Assembly: GCF_014212055.1 (NCBI RefSeq)
Contig: NZ_JACJVO010000020.1
Coordinates: 1-64,000, forward strand
Direction of reading: 5' to 3'
Origin: Cohnella zeiphila
GTDB lineage: Bacteria; Bacillota; Bacilli; Paenibacillales; Paenibacillaceae
Length of the DNA: 64,000 nt
Positions within the stretch are counted from its first letter, which is position 1; the number at the start of each line of letters is the position of its first letter. This document shows positions 1-9,011 of the stretch, piece after piece. A model generated the notes under the pieces. It worked only from the letters and a program-made list of their open reading frames with translations, did not search any database and was not told the origin of the DNA. Made by a program: the position numbers and the translations under genes.

Positions 1-170
1 TTTCAGCCCTTCACTCTAGCGACGGCATTCGCGCCGGCTTCGGATTCCCCCAATGATTCCCGGTCTTCTCTCGCCGCCGCGCTGCGGGCTTCTCGCTTTC
101 TTTTTAACGGGGGGAGGTCTATAATCAGGAACGTAATGTTCGCCCAAGGCAGATCGCGAGGTTCGATTCT
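1..170. other. Upstream intergenic DNA, no recognisable gene
   Basis: No protein could be recognised in either strand here. A TATAAT hexamer lies at 120-125 with only a poor -35 candidate (TTTCTT at 97-102, 17-bp spacer). Just downstream, GAAC-gtaat-GTTC at 128-140 forms a small inverted repeat where an operator could sit for the following permease operon. The repeat shares CGTAAT with half of the Bacillus Zur box, but the match is too weak to claim a regulator. The long antisense reading frame crossing this segment is a high-GC shadow. Confidence 0.35.
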
Positions 171-1184
171 ATGAAAAGTTTCTATCAATTGAACACGATC
201 TTCATCAGCATGGTCATGGAGGCGATCCCGTTCGTGCTGGTCGGCGTGCTCATCTCCGGGCTGATCCAGACGTTCGTGACCGAACGGTGGATTTCGCGCG
301 TCGTGCCGAAGAACCGGCTGCTCTCTTCCTTGTTCGGCTGCGGCATCGGCGTGTTCTTCCCGTCGTGCGAGTGCGGCATCGTGCCGATTACCCGCAGGCT
401 GATCCGCAAGGGAATGCCGCTTCACGCGGGCATCGCCTTCATGCTGACCGGCCCGATTATCAACCCGATCGTCCTGTTCGCCACCTATATCGCGTTCGGC
501 AACGACTGGCGAATGGTATGGATTCGCGGGGGGATGGCGATCGCGGTGGCGTTCTGCGTCTCCATGACGATCTCCTTCCTGTTCCCCAGGCTGCCCTTTA
601 AAGAAGAGGGACCGCATGATAGCGTTCTCCGGGAGTCGGCGGCGTCCTCGGAGGGACCGCCGTCTTCGCCGCAAGCCGGCGGGCATTCGCTCCCGCAGGG
701 CGGCTCGGGAGCACCCGTCCTGGCGGCTTCGGCCGCGGGCGCGCTCGCCGTCGCCGTTCCGCAAGCGTCGATCTGGAGCCGGCTGAACGACGTCGTCGTG
801 CATGCGATCGAGGAGTTTTTCTCCGTCGGAAAGTACCTGGTCATCGGCGCCTTCATCGCGGCCGGACTGCAAACCTACGTGCCGACCGGAACGCTGCTCC
901 GCCTGGGCGGCAATCCGGTCACCGCGTCGCTCGTGATGATTCTGCTGGCGTTCGTCATCTCGCTCTGCTCCGAAGCCGATGCGTTCATCGCTTCCTCGTT
1001 CCGCGGTTCGTTCACCGTCGGCGCGTTGTCGGCCTTTCTCGTGTTCGGTCCGATGATCGACATCAAAAATACGCTGATGCTGCTCGGCACGTATCGGACC
1101 AAATTCGTCGTCGTCCTGATCGGCCTGGTAGCGGTCTTTACGCTGCTCGGATCTTTAGCGGTGGGGAGGTTGTTCGCGGGATGA
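171..1184 (+). CDS. UPF0718 (DUF318/YraQ) family membrane permease
   Basis: This 337-aa integral membrane protein belongs to the UPF0718/YraQ/YcgR permease family. The N-terminal half carries the family's Cys-containing segment (CGIGVFFPSCECGIVP, residues 58-73), which resembles a metal-binding motif, followed by the GPIINPIV motif. Two bundles of hydrophobic helices (about 10-140 and 220-335) flank a poorly conserved hydrophilic loop at about 145-200. The start has a GCGAGG site upstream. The stop overlaps the next gene (ATGA), so the two are translationally coupled. Family members are repeatedly found beside a TIGR03943/DUF1980 partner, as here. The transported substrate is unknown; a metal or metal-complex role is inferred from the Cys motif and the His-rich partner. 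Confidence 0.85.
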   Translation: MKSFYQLNTIFISMVMEAIPFVLVGVLISGLIQTFVTERWISRVVPKNRLLSSLFGCGIGVFFPSCECGIVPITRRLIRKGMPLHAGIAFMLTGPIINPIVLFATYIAFGNDWRMVWIRGGMAIAVAFCVSMTISFLFPRLPFKEEGPHDSVLRESAASSEGPPSSPQAGGHSLPQGGSGAPVLAASAAGALAVAVPQASIWSRLNDVVVHAIEEFFSVGKYLVIGAFIAAGLQTYVPTGTLLRLGGNPVTASLVMILLAFVISLCSEADAFIASSFRGSFTVGALSAFLVFGPMIDIKNTLMLLGTYRTKFVVVLIGLVAVFTLLGSLAVGRLFAG

Positions 1185-2305
1185 TGAGATTCGCGATTTT
1201 GTTCGGCTTTGCGTTTATGTTTTTCCTGCTGCACTATACCGGCGATATCGACAAGTACATCAACATGAAATACGCGTATTTATCCATCAGCGCCATTGTC
1301 ATGCTGACCCTGCTCAGCCTCTATGACTTCATTCGCGGCTATATTCAGGACCGCGCCGCCGAGAAGAAAGCGGAATCCGCCGCCGCGCGGGGAGCCGGCG
1401 AGCAAGCGGCGGAGGCTTCGTCTCCCGAAGCGGCCGCGGCGCTTGCCGCGGAATCGCGTTCCGTCGACGGTAGCGGGCTCGCTTACCCGGCTCCGGTTCC
1501 GGCCGATGCTCATGCTCGCGCTCGCCATCAGGACCATGAGCATGATCATCGCCATGCCCACGAGCACGACCATGACCATAAGCACGCAAACGCGCACGAT
1601 CATGACCATGCACATGAGCACGCACACGCGCATGCGCACGCTCACGGCAGCGCGTTCGACGACCACGGGCATTCCCACGGCGAATCGTCCCGGTTCAAGC
1701 GCTACGCCGGCTATTTGATCCTGCTGTTTCCGATTTTCACCGGCATCTTTCTTCCCGTTCAGACGCTCGATTCCAGCTTCGTCACCGCCAAGGGCTTCTC
1801 GTTCCCGACCCTGGAGGAGGACGTGAAGAACAATCCTGGCTACCATCAGTTCCTGCGGCCGAGCACCAGCATGTTCTACAACCCGGACGATTACAACGCG
1901 GTGAAGAAAAAGGAAATCGCCCAGTTCTCCTCCCTGCAGAACATCGTGCTGGACGACGAGCAGTACTTGAAGGGAATGGAAGCCATCTATAACGAGCCGA
2001 GCGTCTTCATGGGCAAGACGATCACGTTCAACGGCTTCGCCTACAAGGGCAAGCAGGTGGACGGCGACCACTACTTCGTCTTCCGCTTCGGCTTCATTCA
2101 TTGCGTCGCCGATTCCGGCGTGTTCGGCATGCTGGTCAAGTTCCCGCCCAACGCCAACCTGAAGGACGACGATTGGGTCCAAGTATCGGGCAAGCTGAGC
2201 TGGGAGTATTACCAGCCGTTCAAAGCGACCATCCCGGTCCTGAACACGACCTCGTGGAGCCGGATCGACGCCCCCAAGGAGCCTTACGTTTACCGGAATT
2301 TTTGA
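1181..2305 (+). CDS. TIGR03943/DUF1980 permease-associated protein with His-rich segment
   Basis: This 374-aa protein is a UPF0703/YcgQ-type partner of the preceding permease. It has two N-terminal membrane helices (about 3-20 and 30-48), an acidic/Ala-rich cytoplasmic linker, then a long His/Asp-rich stretch (about residues 107-167) of alternating H-D, H-E and H-A pairs. A third helix (about 175-190) is followed by an external domain containing the family signature around RFGFIHCVADSG. The His tract is like those of zinc or nickel transport proteins and probably binds a transition metal. A GGGGAGG site precedes the start, which overlaps the upstream stop. Function is inferred from the pair; no biochemical role is established. 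Confidence 0.85.
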   Translation: MMRFAILFGFAFMFFLLHYTGDIDKYINMKYAYLSISAIVMLTLLSLYDFIRGYIQDRAAEKKAESAAARGAGEQAAEASSPEAAAALAAESRSVDGSGLAYPAPVPADAHARARHQDHEHDHRHAHEHDHDHKHANAHDHDHAHEHAHAHAHAHGSAFDDHGHSHGESSRFKRYAGYLILLFPIFTGIFLPVQTLDSSFVTAKGFSFPTLEEDVKNNPGYHQFLRPSTSMFYNPDDYNAVKKKEIAQFSSLQNIVLDDEQYLKGMEAIYNEPSVFMGKTITFNGFAYKGKQVDGDHYFVFRFGFIHCVADSGVFGMLVKFPPNANLKDDDWVQVSGKLSWEYYQPFKATIPVLNTTSWSRIDAPKEPYVYRNF

Positions 2306-2347
2306 CCGGCGAACATAAACGAGTACGATTGCTCATTAAACAACAAG

Positions 2348-2380
2348 AAGGCAGCCGACCAAGCGATCGACTGCCTTTTC
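2348..2380 (+). terminator. Intrinsic terminator after the permease operon
   Basis: AAGGCAG (2348-2354) pairs with CTGCCTT (2371-2377), extended inside by CGA/TCG, and ends in a short T run. It closes the two-gene permease operon before the hydrolase gene. Confidence 0.65.
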
Positions 2381-2404
2381 AAATTCTCGTACGGGAGGCA
2401 ATCC

Positions 2405-3139
2405 ATGGAACATGACGAGTATTGCGTTATTGCCGGAGTACCCTGCATCGTTCATAACCCTGCCGCCGAACCGATCGGAATTGTAGTTTTGTATCATGGA
2501 TGGGGTTCCACGATGGATAGCTATCAGTTCTTTGCATCGTTGATTGCGAATTGGGGTTATCGAGTGATCGTGCCCGAACTCCCTTGGCATGGACAGCGCG
2601 GGAGTCTCGACTATTCTGATGAAGCAACCCTGCAAAGCCATTTTTGGAGCGTGGTCTTTCAAGGGGTTCAAGAAGCAGACCGATTGGTTGCCGAACTGTC
2701 ACGCACAACAGATTCTCCGATCCTCATGATCGGTCATTCGACCGGCGGGTTTATTAGTGCCGGCACTTTCGCCAGCAATAAAAATGTACACGCGGCAGTT
2801 GTTGTAAACGGATCCTGCGCTTGGGTTCAATTTGAACAATCGTTCCGCGAGAAACTCGGTTTAAGTCCAATGAACCCGGATGAAAAAGATGCGTTACGAC
2901 AGCGAGATCCGTTTTGCAATATTCTGACCATAAACAAACCGCTGTTGCTTCTCCATTGCCAAGAAGATACTTCAGTCCCTATTGACAGCCAACGGTACTT
3001 ATTGAAAGCTTTGTCAGATAGCGCAAATGCGGAATATATCCAATTATTTGAGTACCCGGGCGTGAATCATCAGATTACGCTGGGGATGCTGCAGAAGATA
3101 CATGAGTTTCTTGGCCTTGTCCAAAAAGAGCGCCTCTAA
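2405..3139 (+). CDS. Alpha/beta-hydrolase (esterase/dienelactone hydrolase-like)
   Basis: This 244-aa cytoplasmic protein has an alpha/beta-hydrolase fold, similar in size and layout to the YitV-type esterases of Bacillus. The oxyanion segment LYHGWGST lies near residue 28. The nucleophile elbow is GHSTGG (Ser near 112), the acid is Asp in CQEDTSVP (near 193) and the base is His in GVNHQIT (near 221), so the triad is complete. The start has a GGGAGG site eight bases upstream. Base composition is visibly more AT-rich than the flanking genes and is shared with the next gene, which suggests they were acquired together. The substrate cannot be told from sequence. Confidence 0.8.
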   Translation: MEHDEYCVIAGVPCIVHNPAAEPIGIVVLYHGWGSTMDSYQFFASLIANWGYRVIVPELPWHGQRGSLDYSDEATLQSHFWSVVFQGVQEADRLVAELSRTTDSPILMIGHSTGGFISAGTFASNKNVHAAVVVNGSCAWVQFEQSFREKLGLSPMNPDEKDALRQRDPFCNILTINKPLLLLHCQEDTSVPIDSQRYLLKALSDSANAEYIQLFEYPGVNHQITLGMLQKIHEFLGLVQKERL

Positions 3140-3229
3140 ACTTTATGAGAATAATTTTTTTCGAATCCTCGTTTGATTTTTGATATATTTCGTGTAAGCG
3201 ATCTTTTGGAATGAGGAGGTGTGAGTGAT

Positions 3230-3760
3230 ATGGAATTGAAAACGGTACTGTACAGACTGAATGGACTCTACAAACTTGGGAAAACGGCGCCGAAGCTGCG
3301 CGGAAAAGTATTCGTAAACAAATTTGGCACCATCAAAATCGGAAAAAATCTTTCGATTACAGGGCATCCGTGGGCTGTTCAAATTACCATCACCAAGGGC
3401 GCCCGCTTGATAATCGGAGATAATGTGTATGTGAATGCAGGCGTGGGAATCGCGGCCAATAAAGAAATCGTCATCGGAGACAGCGTCAAGATCGGCCCAA
3501 GGACAAGCATTTTTGATAGCAATTACCATCGCATCGATTCTGCCGATAAGGGTGAACTCAGCAAAAAGATCACGATAGGCAACAATGTATGGATTGGAGC
3601 GGATTGTACCATTCTTCCGGGCGTCACCATAGGCGATAATTCCGTTATCGCAGCTAAAAGCACCGTAAATAAGGATGTTTCAAGCAATGTACTGGTCGGA
3701 GGAAGTCCTGCAAAGGTGATTCGCGAACTGGAAATAGAGGAGGGGTGGATTCGGGATTAA
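3230..3760 (+). CDS. Hexapeptide-repeat (left-handed beta-helix) O-acetyltransferase
   Basis: This 176-aa protein is made almost entirely of imperfect hexapeptide repeats ([LIV]-G-x-x-x-x), such as IGDNVYVNAGVGIA and IGNNVWIGADCTILPGVTIG, giving the left-handed beta-helix of acyl-CoA-dependent acetyltransferases (WbbJ/WcaF/NodL type). The histidine-containing loop SNYHRID is in the usual catalytic position. AGGAGGT sits directly against a GTG at 3221, so the ATG nine bases further on is chosen as the start. It likely O-acetylates a sugar of a surface polysaccharide or oligosaccharide. It is AT-rich like its upstream neighbour. Confidence 0.85.
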   Translation: MELKTVLYRLNGLYKLGKTAPKLRGKVFVNKFGTIKIGKNLSITGHPWAVQITITKGARLIIGDNVYVNAGVGIAANKEIVIGDSVKIGPRTSIFDSNYHRIDSADKGELSKKITIGNNVWIGADCTILPGVTIGDNSVIAAKSTVNKDVSSNVLVGGSPAKVIRELEIEEGWIRD

Positions 3761-3780
3761 TGGATAAGCCTCCTCATGTA

Positions 3781-3820
3781 AGGGCCATGCCGGCTCGGAA
3801 ACGAGCAAGCATGGCCCTTT
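3781..3820. terminator. Convergent-gene terminator hairpin
   Basis: AGGGCCATGC (3781-3790) pairs with GCATGGCCCT, with an inner GCTCG-GAAA-CGAGC tetraloop stem. The T run is short. It lies between the acetyltransferase and the convergent SLH hydrolase gene and may work in both directions. Confidence 0.65.
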
Positions 3821-3870
3821 GCGTGCGGAGAATTCAACCGGCTTTTCCGCCAATACGATCCTTTAACAAG

Positions 3871-6800
3871 CTACTTTTGTTGGCTGAAATCGTAATAAAA
3901 TTTCGGTCGTTCCCCCAGAAGCACTTTGTAAATATCGTAGTTCGACTGCATGACACCTGTAAGGAAATCTTTGTATGGGCGGTCCGCGTCGTTTAGAAGA
4001 CCGGAATTATAATGTTCCGCCCATTCTCCAATCCCTTGCCAATATCTTCCCATGGAGGCTTGATCCACGTAACTGTACCAATCGGCTCCCACGACATAGC
4101 CCAGACTGGCGACTCCCTCGACGTAATTCCGGTAGCGCATTCCCCTCTGGAACTGATTCACGGCCGCATTCGGAAGAAGAGGCGCCAATCCCTGCTCTGC
4201 CGTGCCGTAGCCGAATTCGCTCATCAGAATCGGTTTGCCGCCCGACTTCGCGTACACATCCTTTAGAAGATCGGTTTCGATCTTATACGAGTAATAGTTC
4301 ATGCTGATGACATCCGAGTATTTCCCTTCCACCTCCGCCAATACGTCTCGAAACTTCGCATTGTGGAAAGCGGTCGTGATCCAGCGATCCCCAAGCAACA
4401 GGTGATTCGGATCATATTTGCGGTAGATTCGCGAGACGGTTCCGAAGAACGTATCGAGGTAATACCGGAAAAAGGTGTCCATATCCTTCCAGGACTGCGA
4501 TGTGTTAACGGGAAGCTCCGCTTCCGGCAGATCGTTAAAGGAGGTAAAGCCGGTTCCCCAGTTGCTGTTGAAAGCATCGATGTTCTGATATTTATCCTTC
4601 AGCATCTTGACCAAACGTCCTTTGATCGCCGCGGAACTGGCCTTCAGCTTCGGCACCACAGAGTAAAACTTGTGGTAATCATATTCATTGCCGATGAAAT
4701 AACCGATCAGCATCGGATCGTCTTTGCTCTGCGGGAGTGCTTTTGCAAACGCCTTATCGATCTTGGCTTCGGCGTCCGGCGCGAAAATGTCGAAGATCGA
4801 AATCCCGTCCAGCTTCGCCCAGTCCATGTCCAGCGGAAGCATCCGCGTGTAAGGGAAGTTGTTCGCGCTGCCGTATTTCTCGGGCGAATAGCCCCCCGCG
4901 CTGTTAAAGCCCCATTTTTTAAGCCGTCCGACCGCTTCCGTATAAAAGGAGCTGTCCGTCGGAAATGTCCCTGTTTTCTTGTATTTATTCGCCATATAGA
5001 ACGAGAAGCCGCTATGATCGGAACCCATATAAGCCGGTCGGTACTCCCCGGTATAGGAAGGGATGGATTCAAACTCTTGCTCCCGGCCCTTAATCATCGT
5101 ATAGGTTTCATCGGGGGTGATTCCGTTCATCCCTAAGTTGAAAAAAATATTGCCATCCGGCGTCTTCATCACTTTCCGGCTGCCGACCTGCTGAATCGCG
5201 AAGAAGCCGGTGCCTTTGATTCCGTATTTGGCCGCGCTTCCGGCCAGACCGCCGTAACGATCCAAGTTCGTTGGCGGCTTCAGGCTTCCGTAGTAGGAGG
5301 CGTCTGCCTGGACGTCGGCTTTGAGCTCCTGGTCGCTGGTCACCTTCTCCGGAAAATTCGCAGAAACCATCTGCCCGTACCTGTCGACCAGAAAGTCGCT
5401 GCTTCCGTTGAGCTTGTACTTACGGAAGGGACTCGGCACCTTGCCTTCCTTGACGGCATACGTTTCCATAACGTTGTACGCGGTGAGCTTCAACGGCTCG
5501 GAGTATAGCTGAAACTTGGCGGCATTGTCCATGCGGTAATAAATCCGGGCCCCTGGCGTAGCCGAGGAAAGCTCGACCTGGAGCGATCCGGCGCTTCGCG
5601 TCGATTTGATCGCCACGGAAGCGGTGCTTCTATTAAGCTGAACGCTGGAAAGTTGCGGCGACCACGACTTGGAGGCCCCGGTCAGTTCGATTTTCAAAAA
5701 TCTTGTATTCGGCGGCAGCGAAGAAGCTTCCGTGGCGTACTGCTGCCAATTGCCCGACGGATTGCCGACCGGATAGAAGCCGACCGGTATTTCGGTATAG
5801 GTTTTACCGTCCGCCGATGCGTACAATCGATTCTGCTCTACGTCAACCCCGGTGTAATAGTAGCTGTACGTCAGCAATGACGTAATATCGTAATTCGTAT
5901 GGTAGATGACACTCCCAGGCGCCGTCGACGTTCTTACCATCCGGTTCGTATCGCCATTGTAATAGGAGGGGCTGTCCTTCGCGATGTAAACATTCGTACG
6001 ATTGGCCATTTGTTTAAAGCTGTCGAGCGGATCGTACAGTCCATCGGACGGCCCCGGCGGCGTCGCGTTCCCGATCGTCTCGTACCGGTAGCTGGAAACA
6101 TCGCTCACTTCCGTTTTGCCGGAAGCCGGGTGGTAGACTGCGGACGTCTTCAACTCAAGCTTGCTCAGCACGGCAATCGGCTGTTCATAATGCTTGCGGG
6201 TAGGCGATGTTCTGGGATCGCTGCCGTCCGTGGTGTAGTATATGGTAGCTCCAGGTTTGGAAGCGCTCAGGACGACCATGCTTCCATAAGGGACGCTCCC
6301 CGAATTCAAACCGGCTGTCACGCCGTTAGCAGGTGCCGCAGGCGCAGGCTCCGCAGGCGCAGGCTCCGCAGTTGCGGGTGCCGCGGTTGCAGGCGCCGCG
6401 GGTCCCGACAGGCTGCCGGGGACATCTTTCATCGCCAAATCGACCAGCGCGGCCGACTCTTGGCGGGTCATTGCCGCTTGCGGCCGGTACGACCAAAGAC
6501 CGGAGTTTTGCGTAACGTCCGCCCCGTACCAGTCGTGGGCAATAACGCCGCTGATCCCCTCCGTCGCCCATGAGGCCGGTTTTTCGCTGAAGGTAAGCAA
6601 GGGACCCGAGGTCAGTCCGAGTTTTTTGGCATATCGCCATACCATGGCGGCTGCCTCTTCGCGTGTGACCGGCTGATTCGGCGAAAATGTCGTACCGGTG
6701 GTGCCGTAAACGACACCCGATTGGAAGGCAGCCCGAATATAGCCGGCGGCCCAATGGTCCTGGATGTCCGAGAATGGAACCGGGCCCCCGTTATCCTTTA

Positions 6801-7038
6801 ACTGAAAAGCGACGGAGACGAATTTGGCAAACTGGGCACGGGTCAACGTCTGTTCGGGAGCGAATAATCCTTCGGCGATTCCGTCCGCTACGCCAAGCGA
6901 CTTCAAATCTTCAATGTAAGGCAGATACGGACTTGTACCGGGTATGTCCTTAAAATCCGCTGCCCCTGCGGCAGCACCCGTAGATGACAAAGCGGCAAGA
7001 GCAAGAGTGACGGCGAATGCAATCGATCGTTTTTTCAT
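3871..7038 (-). CDS. Secreted S-layer-anchored agarase-like glycoside hydrolase
   Basis: This 1055-aa exported protein starts with a signal peptide (about 1-26). Three SLH domains follow (about 27-75, 88-138, 145-205) and would bind pyruvylated secondary cell-wall polymer. An Ala/Pro/Glu linker (209-238) leads to a chitobiase-C-like beta-sandwich (about 240-320, with ATIYYTTDGSDP), a discoidin-like region (about 340-475) and a second YYR-type sandwich. From about 550 the DRYGQ and GSRKVMKTPDGNIFFNLGMN segments resemble GH50/agarase-type clan GH-A TIM barrels. Likely acid/base Glu785 (IGNEYDYHKF) and nucleophile Glu941 (MSEFGYG) fit that clan. AAAGGAG precedes the ATG. The polysaccharide substrate is unproven; beta-galactan or a related glycan is inferred. 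Confidence 0.8.
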   Translation of the reverse strand: MKKRSIAFAVTLALAALSSTGAAAGAADFKDIPGTSPYLPYIEDLKSLGVADGIAEGLFAPEQTLTRAQFAKFVSVAFQLKDNGGPVPFSDIQDHWAAGYIRAAFQSGVVYGTTGTTFSPNQPVTREEAAAMVWRYAKKLGLTSGPLLTFSEKPASWATEGISGVIAHDWYGADVTQNSGLWSYRPQAAMTRQESAALVDLAMKDVPGSLSGPAAPATAAPATAEPAPAEPAPAAPANGVTAGLNSGSVPYGSMVVLSASKPGATIYYTTDGSDPRTSPTRKHYEQPIAVLSKLELKTSAVYHPASGKTEVSDVSSYRYETIGNATPPGPSDGLYDPLDSFKQMANRTNVYIAKDSPSYYNGDTNRMVRTSTAPGSVIYHTNYDITSLLTYSYYYTGVDVEQNRLYASADGKTYTEIPVGFYPVGNPSGNWQQYATEASSLPPNTRFLKIELTGASKSWSPQLSSVQLNRSTASVAIKSTRSAGSLQVELSSATPGARIYYRMDNAAKFQLYSEPLKLTAYNVMETYAVKEGKVPSPFRKYKLNGSSDFLVDRYGQMVSANFPEKVTSDQELKADVQADASYYGSLKPPTNLDRYGGLAGSAAKYGIKGTGFFAIQQVGSRKVMKTPDGNIFFNLGMNGITPDETYTMIKGREQEFESIPSYTGEYRPAYMGSDHSGFSFYMANKYKKTGTFPTDSSFYTEAVGRLKKWGFNSAGGYSPEKYGSANNFPYTRMLPLDMDWAKLDGISIFDIFAPDAEAKIDKAFAKALPQSKDDPMLIGYFIGNEYDYHKFYSVVPKLKASSAAIKGRLVKMLKDKYQNIDAFNSNWGTGFTSFNDLPEAELPVNTSQSWKDMDTFFRYYLDTFFGTVSRIYRKYDPNHLLLGDRWITTAFHNAKFRDVLAEVEGKYSDVISMNYYSYKIETDLLKDVYAKSGGKPILMSEFGYGTAEQGLAPLLPNAAVNQFQRGMRYRNYVEGVASLGYVVGADWYSYVDQASMGRYWQGIGEWAEHYNSGLLNDADRPYKDFLTGVMQSNYDIYKVLLGERPKFYYDFSQQK

Positions 7039-7308
7039 GTCGACTCCTTTCTCGTTTGGTGAATCCTTTCTATTATAAAATTCGACTCCGCCCAGTGAAT
7101 CGAGGGGGAATTTCCAAAAGATGTGAAAAAGTTAATCGATCCTTCGGCAGTTTTTTTTTGTTTATTTTCATGTTAGCAAAGATGTCGGATCGCATGGTTT
7201 CCCGTAGGTTGGGCATTAGTCTGGACATAGACCGACCGAGCTCCGGGAAGCGAACCCCCGGGAAGCCGATCGGATCGCGGAAAGGCCGCCCAAGGAGGAG
7301 GGATTCCA
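7039..7308. promoter_or_regulatory. Divergent intergenic region
   Basis: This 270-bp gap separates the SLH hydrolase (leftward) from the amino-acid importer (rightward). On the minus strand a TATAAT (plus-strand 7072-7077) lies about 35 bases ahead of the hydrolase start, with only a weak -35. On the plus strand a T9 tract at 7151-7159 precedes an AT-rich stretch, but no convincing -35/-10 pair was found. No further gene was seen. Confidence 0.35.
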
Positions 7309-8040
7309 TTGATCCATTTTCGAGGCGTCGAGAAGCATTTCGGCTCCTTTCACGTTCTGAAGAACATCAACCTGGCCGTCCATCAAGGCGAAGTCGTCGT
7401 CGTCGTCGGCCCGTCCGGCTCCGGCAAGAGCACGCTGCTCCGCTGCATCAACCGGCTGGAGACGATCACAAGCGGAGAACTGACCGTGAACGACATTCGC
7501 GTGGGCGACAAGAAGACCGACATCAACAAGCTGCGGCGAGACATCGGCATGGTGTTCCAGCACTTCAACTTATATCCCCACAAGCGGGTCATCGACAATA
7601 TTACGCTCGCTCCGATCAAGGCGCTGGGCGTAACGAAGCCGGAAGCCGAGAGAACCGCCCTTTTCTATCTGGAGAAAGTCGGCATCCGGGACAAGGCGCA
7701 TGCTTACCCGTCGCAATTGTCCGGCGGCCAGCAGCAGCGCGTGGCGATCGCCCGGGGACTCGCGATGAAGCCGAAAATCATGCTGTTCGACGAGCCTACC
7801 TCGGCGCTGGACCCGGAAATGGTCGGGGAAGTGCTCGACGTGATCAAGACGCTCGCCCACGAAGGAATGACGATGGTCGTCGTCACCCACGAGATGGGCT
7901 TCGCGCGGGAAGTAGCCGACCGGGTCGTGTTCATGGACCAGGGCAGCATTCTGGAGGAGGCAAGTCCGGCGGAGTTTTTCGCGAATCCCCGCGAAGAGCG
8001 GGCACGCGTCTTTCTCAGCCGTTTAATTAGACATCGATAA
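7309..8040 (+). CDS. glnQ: Polar amino-acid ABC transporter ATPase (GlnQ-type)
   Basis: This 243-aa ATPase powers a polar amino-acid importer. It shows Walker [10 protein letters not shown] (about 36-44), the Q-loop region [15 protein letters not shown] signature LSGGQQQR, Walker [13 protein letters not shown] and the H-loop VVTHE. The [12 protein letters not shown] segment is typical of the GlnQ/HisP family. The start is TTG with AAGGAGGAG eight bases upstream. Binding-protein and permease genes follow in the same direction. Glutamine or glutamate is the favoured substrate because GlnK-GlnL sensor genes lie downstream; arginine or cystine cannot be excluded. Confidence 0.9.
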   Translation: MIHFRGVEKHFGSFHVLKNINLAVHQGEVVVVVGPSGSGKSTLLRCINRLETITSGELTVNDIRVGDKKTDINKLRRDIGMVFQHFNLYPHKRVIDNITLAPIKALGVTKPEAERTALFYLEKVGIRDKAHAYPSQLSGGQQQRVAIARGLAMKPKIMLFDEPTSALDPEMVGEVLDVIKTLAHEGMTMVVVTHEMGFAREVADRVVFMDQGSILEEASPAEFFANPREERARVFLSRLIRHR

Positions 8041-8058
8041 GGGAGAGGAGCAAGAGGG

Positions 8059-8940
8059 ATGAGAAAAAGAAGGTGGTTGGCGGTAGGCGTCGCGGTGCTG
8101 GTCATAACGGTATTGACGCTTGCCGGATGCGGCAAGAAGGAGGAAAATAACACCAAAGGCGCTTCTCCTTCATCGAGCCCCTCCGCGTCGTCCGCATCCT
8201 CGGGGACGGCGGCCGGCGGCACGCCGACGCTCGACGCGATCAAGAACAGAGGCAAGCTTGTCGTCGGCGTCAAGTTCGATACGCGCCTGTTCGGCCTGAA
8301 GGATCCGGCCACCGGCAAGGTGGAAGGGTTCGACATCGACATCGCCAAGGGGCTCGCCAAGGAGCTGCTCGGAGACGAGAGCAAGGTCGAGCTGAAGGAG
8401 GTCACTTCGAAGACGCGCATTCCGATGATCAATAACGGCGACATCGACCTGATCATCGCGACCATGACGATTACGGAGGACCGCAAGAAGGAAGTCGACT
8501 TCTCCGACGTCTACTTCAAAGCCGGCCAATCGCTGCTTGTGAAGAAGGGAAGCCCGATTCAATCCATCGACGATATTAAGAAAGGCACGAAAGTGATCGG
8601 CGTCAAAGGCTCGACTTCCGTCCTGAACATCGCGGAGAAGGCGCCGGACGCGACGGTTCTCGAATTCGACAATTACCAGGACGCCTTCACCGCGCTCAAA
8701 GCGGGTCAGGGAGACGCGCTGACGACGGACAACGCGATTCTGTACGGGATGGCCAGCCAGGACCCGAATTACGAGGTCGTCGGCGGCACGTTCACCGACG
8801 AGCCCTACGGCATCGCGGTGAAGAAGGGCAACGCCGATCTGGTGGCGTTCGTGAACGACTATCTGAAGAAATTGCATGATAGCGGCGAGTATGACAAGCT
8901 CTACGAGAAGTGGATCGGAGAAACGCCGATTCAACAATAA
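8059..8940 (+). CDS. glnH: Amino-acid ABC transporter substrate-binding lipoprotein
   Basis: This 293-aa lipoprotein has a lipobox LAGC with Cys24, a Ser/Ala-rich tether (about 30-55) and one family-3 binding domain (SBP_bac_3, about 60-293). The segments GFDIDIAKGLAKELLG, DIDLIIATMTITEDRKKEVDFS and YGIAVKKGN are characteristic of glutamine/glutamate-type periplasmic binding proteins. It would capture the amino acid at the outer membrane face and deliver it to the two permeases that follow. It starts 18 bases after the ATPase stop. Ligand identity is inferred only from family resemblance and neighbourhood. Confidence 0.9.
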   Translation: MRKRRWLAVGVAVLVITVLTLAGCGKKEENNTKGASPSSSPSASSASSGTAAGGTPTLDAIKNRGKLVVGVKFDTRLFGLKDPATGKVEGFDIDIAKGLAKELLGDESKVELKEVTSKTRIPMINNGDIDLIIATMTITEDRKKEVDFSDVYFKAGQSLLVKKGSPIQSIDDIKKGTKVIGVKGSTSVLNIAEKAPDATVLEFDNYQDAFTALKAGQGDALTTDNAILYGMASQDPNYEVVGGTFTDEPYGIAVKKGNADLVAFVNDYLKKLHDSGEYDKLYEKWIGETPIQQ

Positions 8941-8955
8941 GCCCGCTCGGCGCGG

Positions 8956-8976
8956 ACGGGGGAGCTTCTCCCCCGT
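8956..8976 (+). terminator. Strong stem-loop between binding protein and permeases
   Basis: ACGGGGGAG (8956-8964) and CTCCCCCGT (8968-8976) form a perfect nine-pair GC-rich stem around a CTT loop, without a real T run. In an importer operon this position commonly gives partial termination or protects the binding-protein mRNA, so that the binding protein exceeds the permeases. That role is inferred. Confidence 0.5.
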
Positions 8977-9011
8977 TCGGCGTTTGAACCCGCAAGGAGG
9001 GATTGGACGGG

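Noticed and set aside
3..872. Long minus-strand open frames opposite the permease genes and many similar long antisense frames throughout
   Set aside because: They mirror real genes in high-GC DNA, lack ribosome sites and have Arg/Ala-rich compositions typical of shadow frames.
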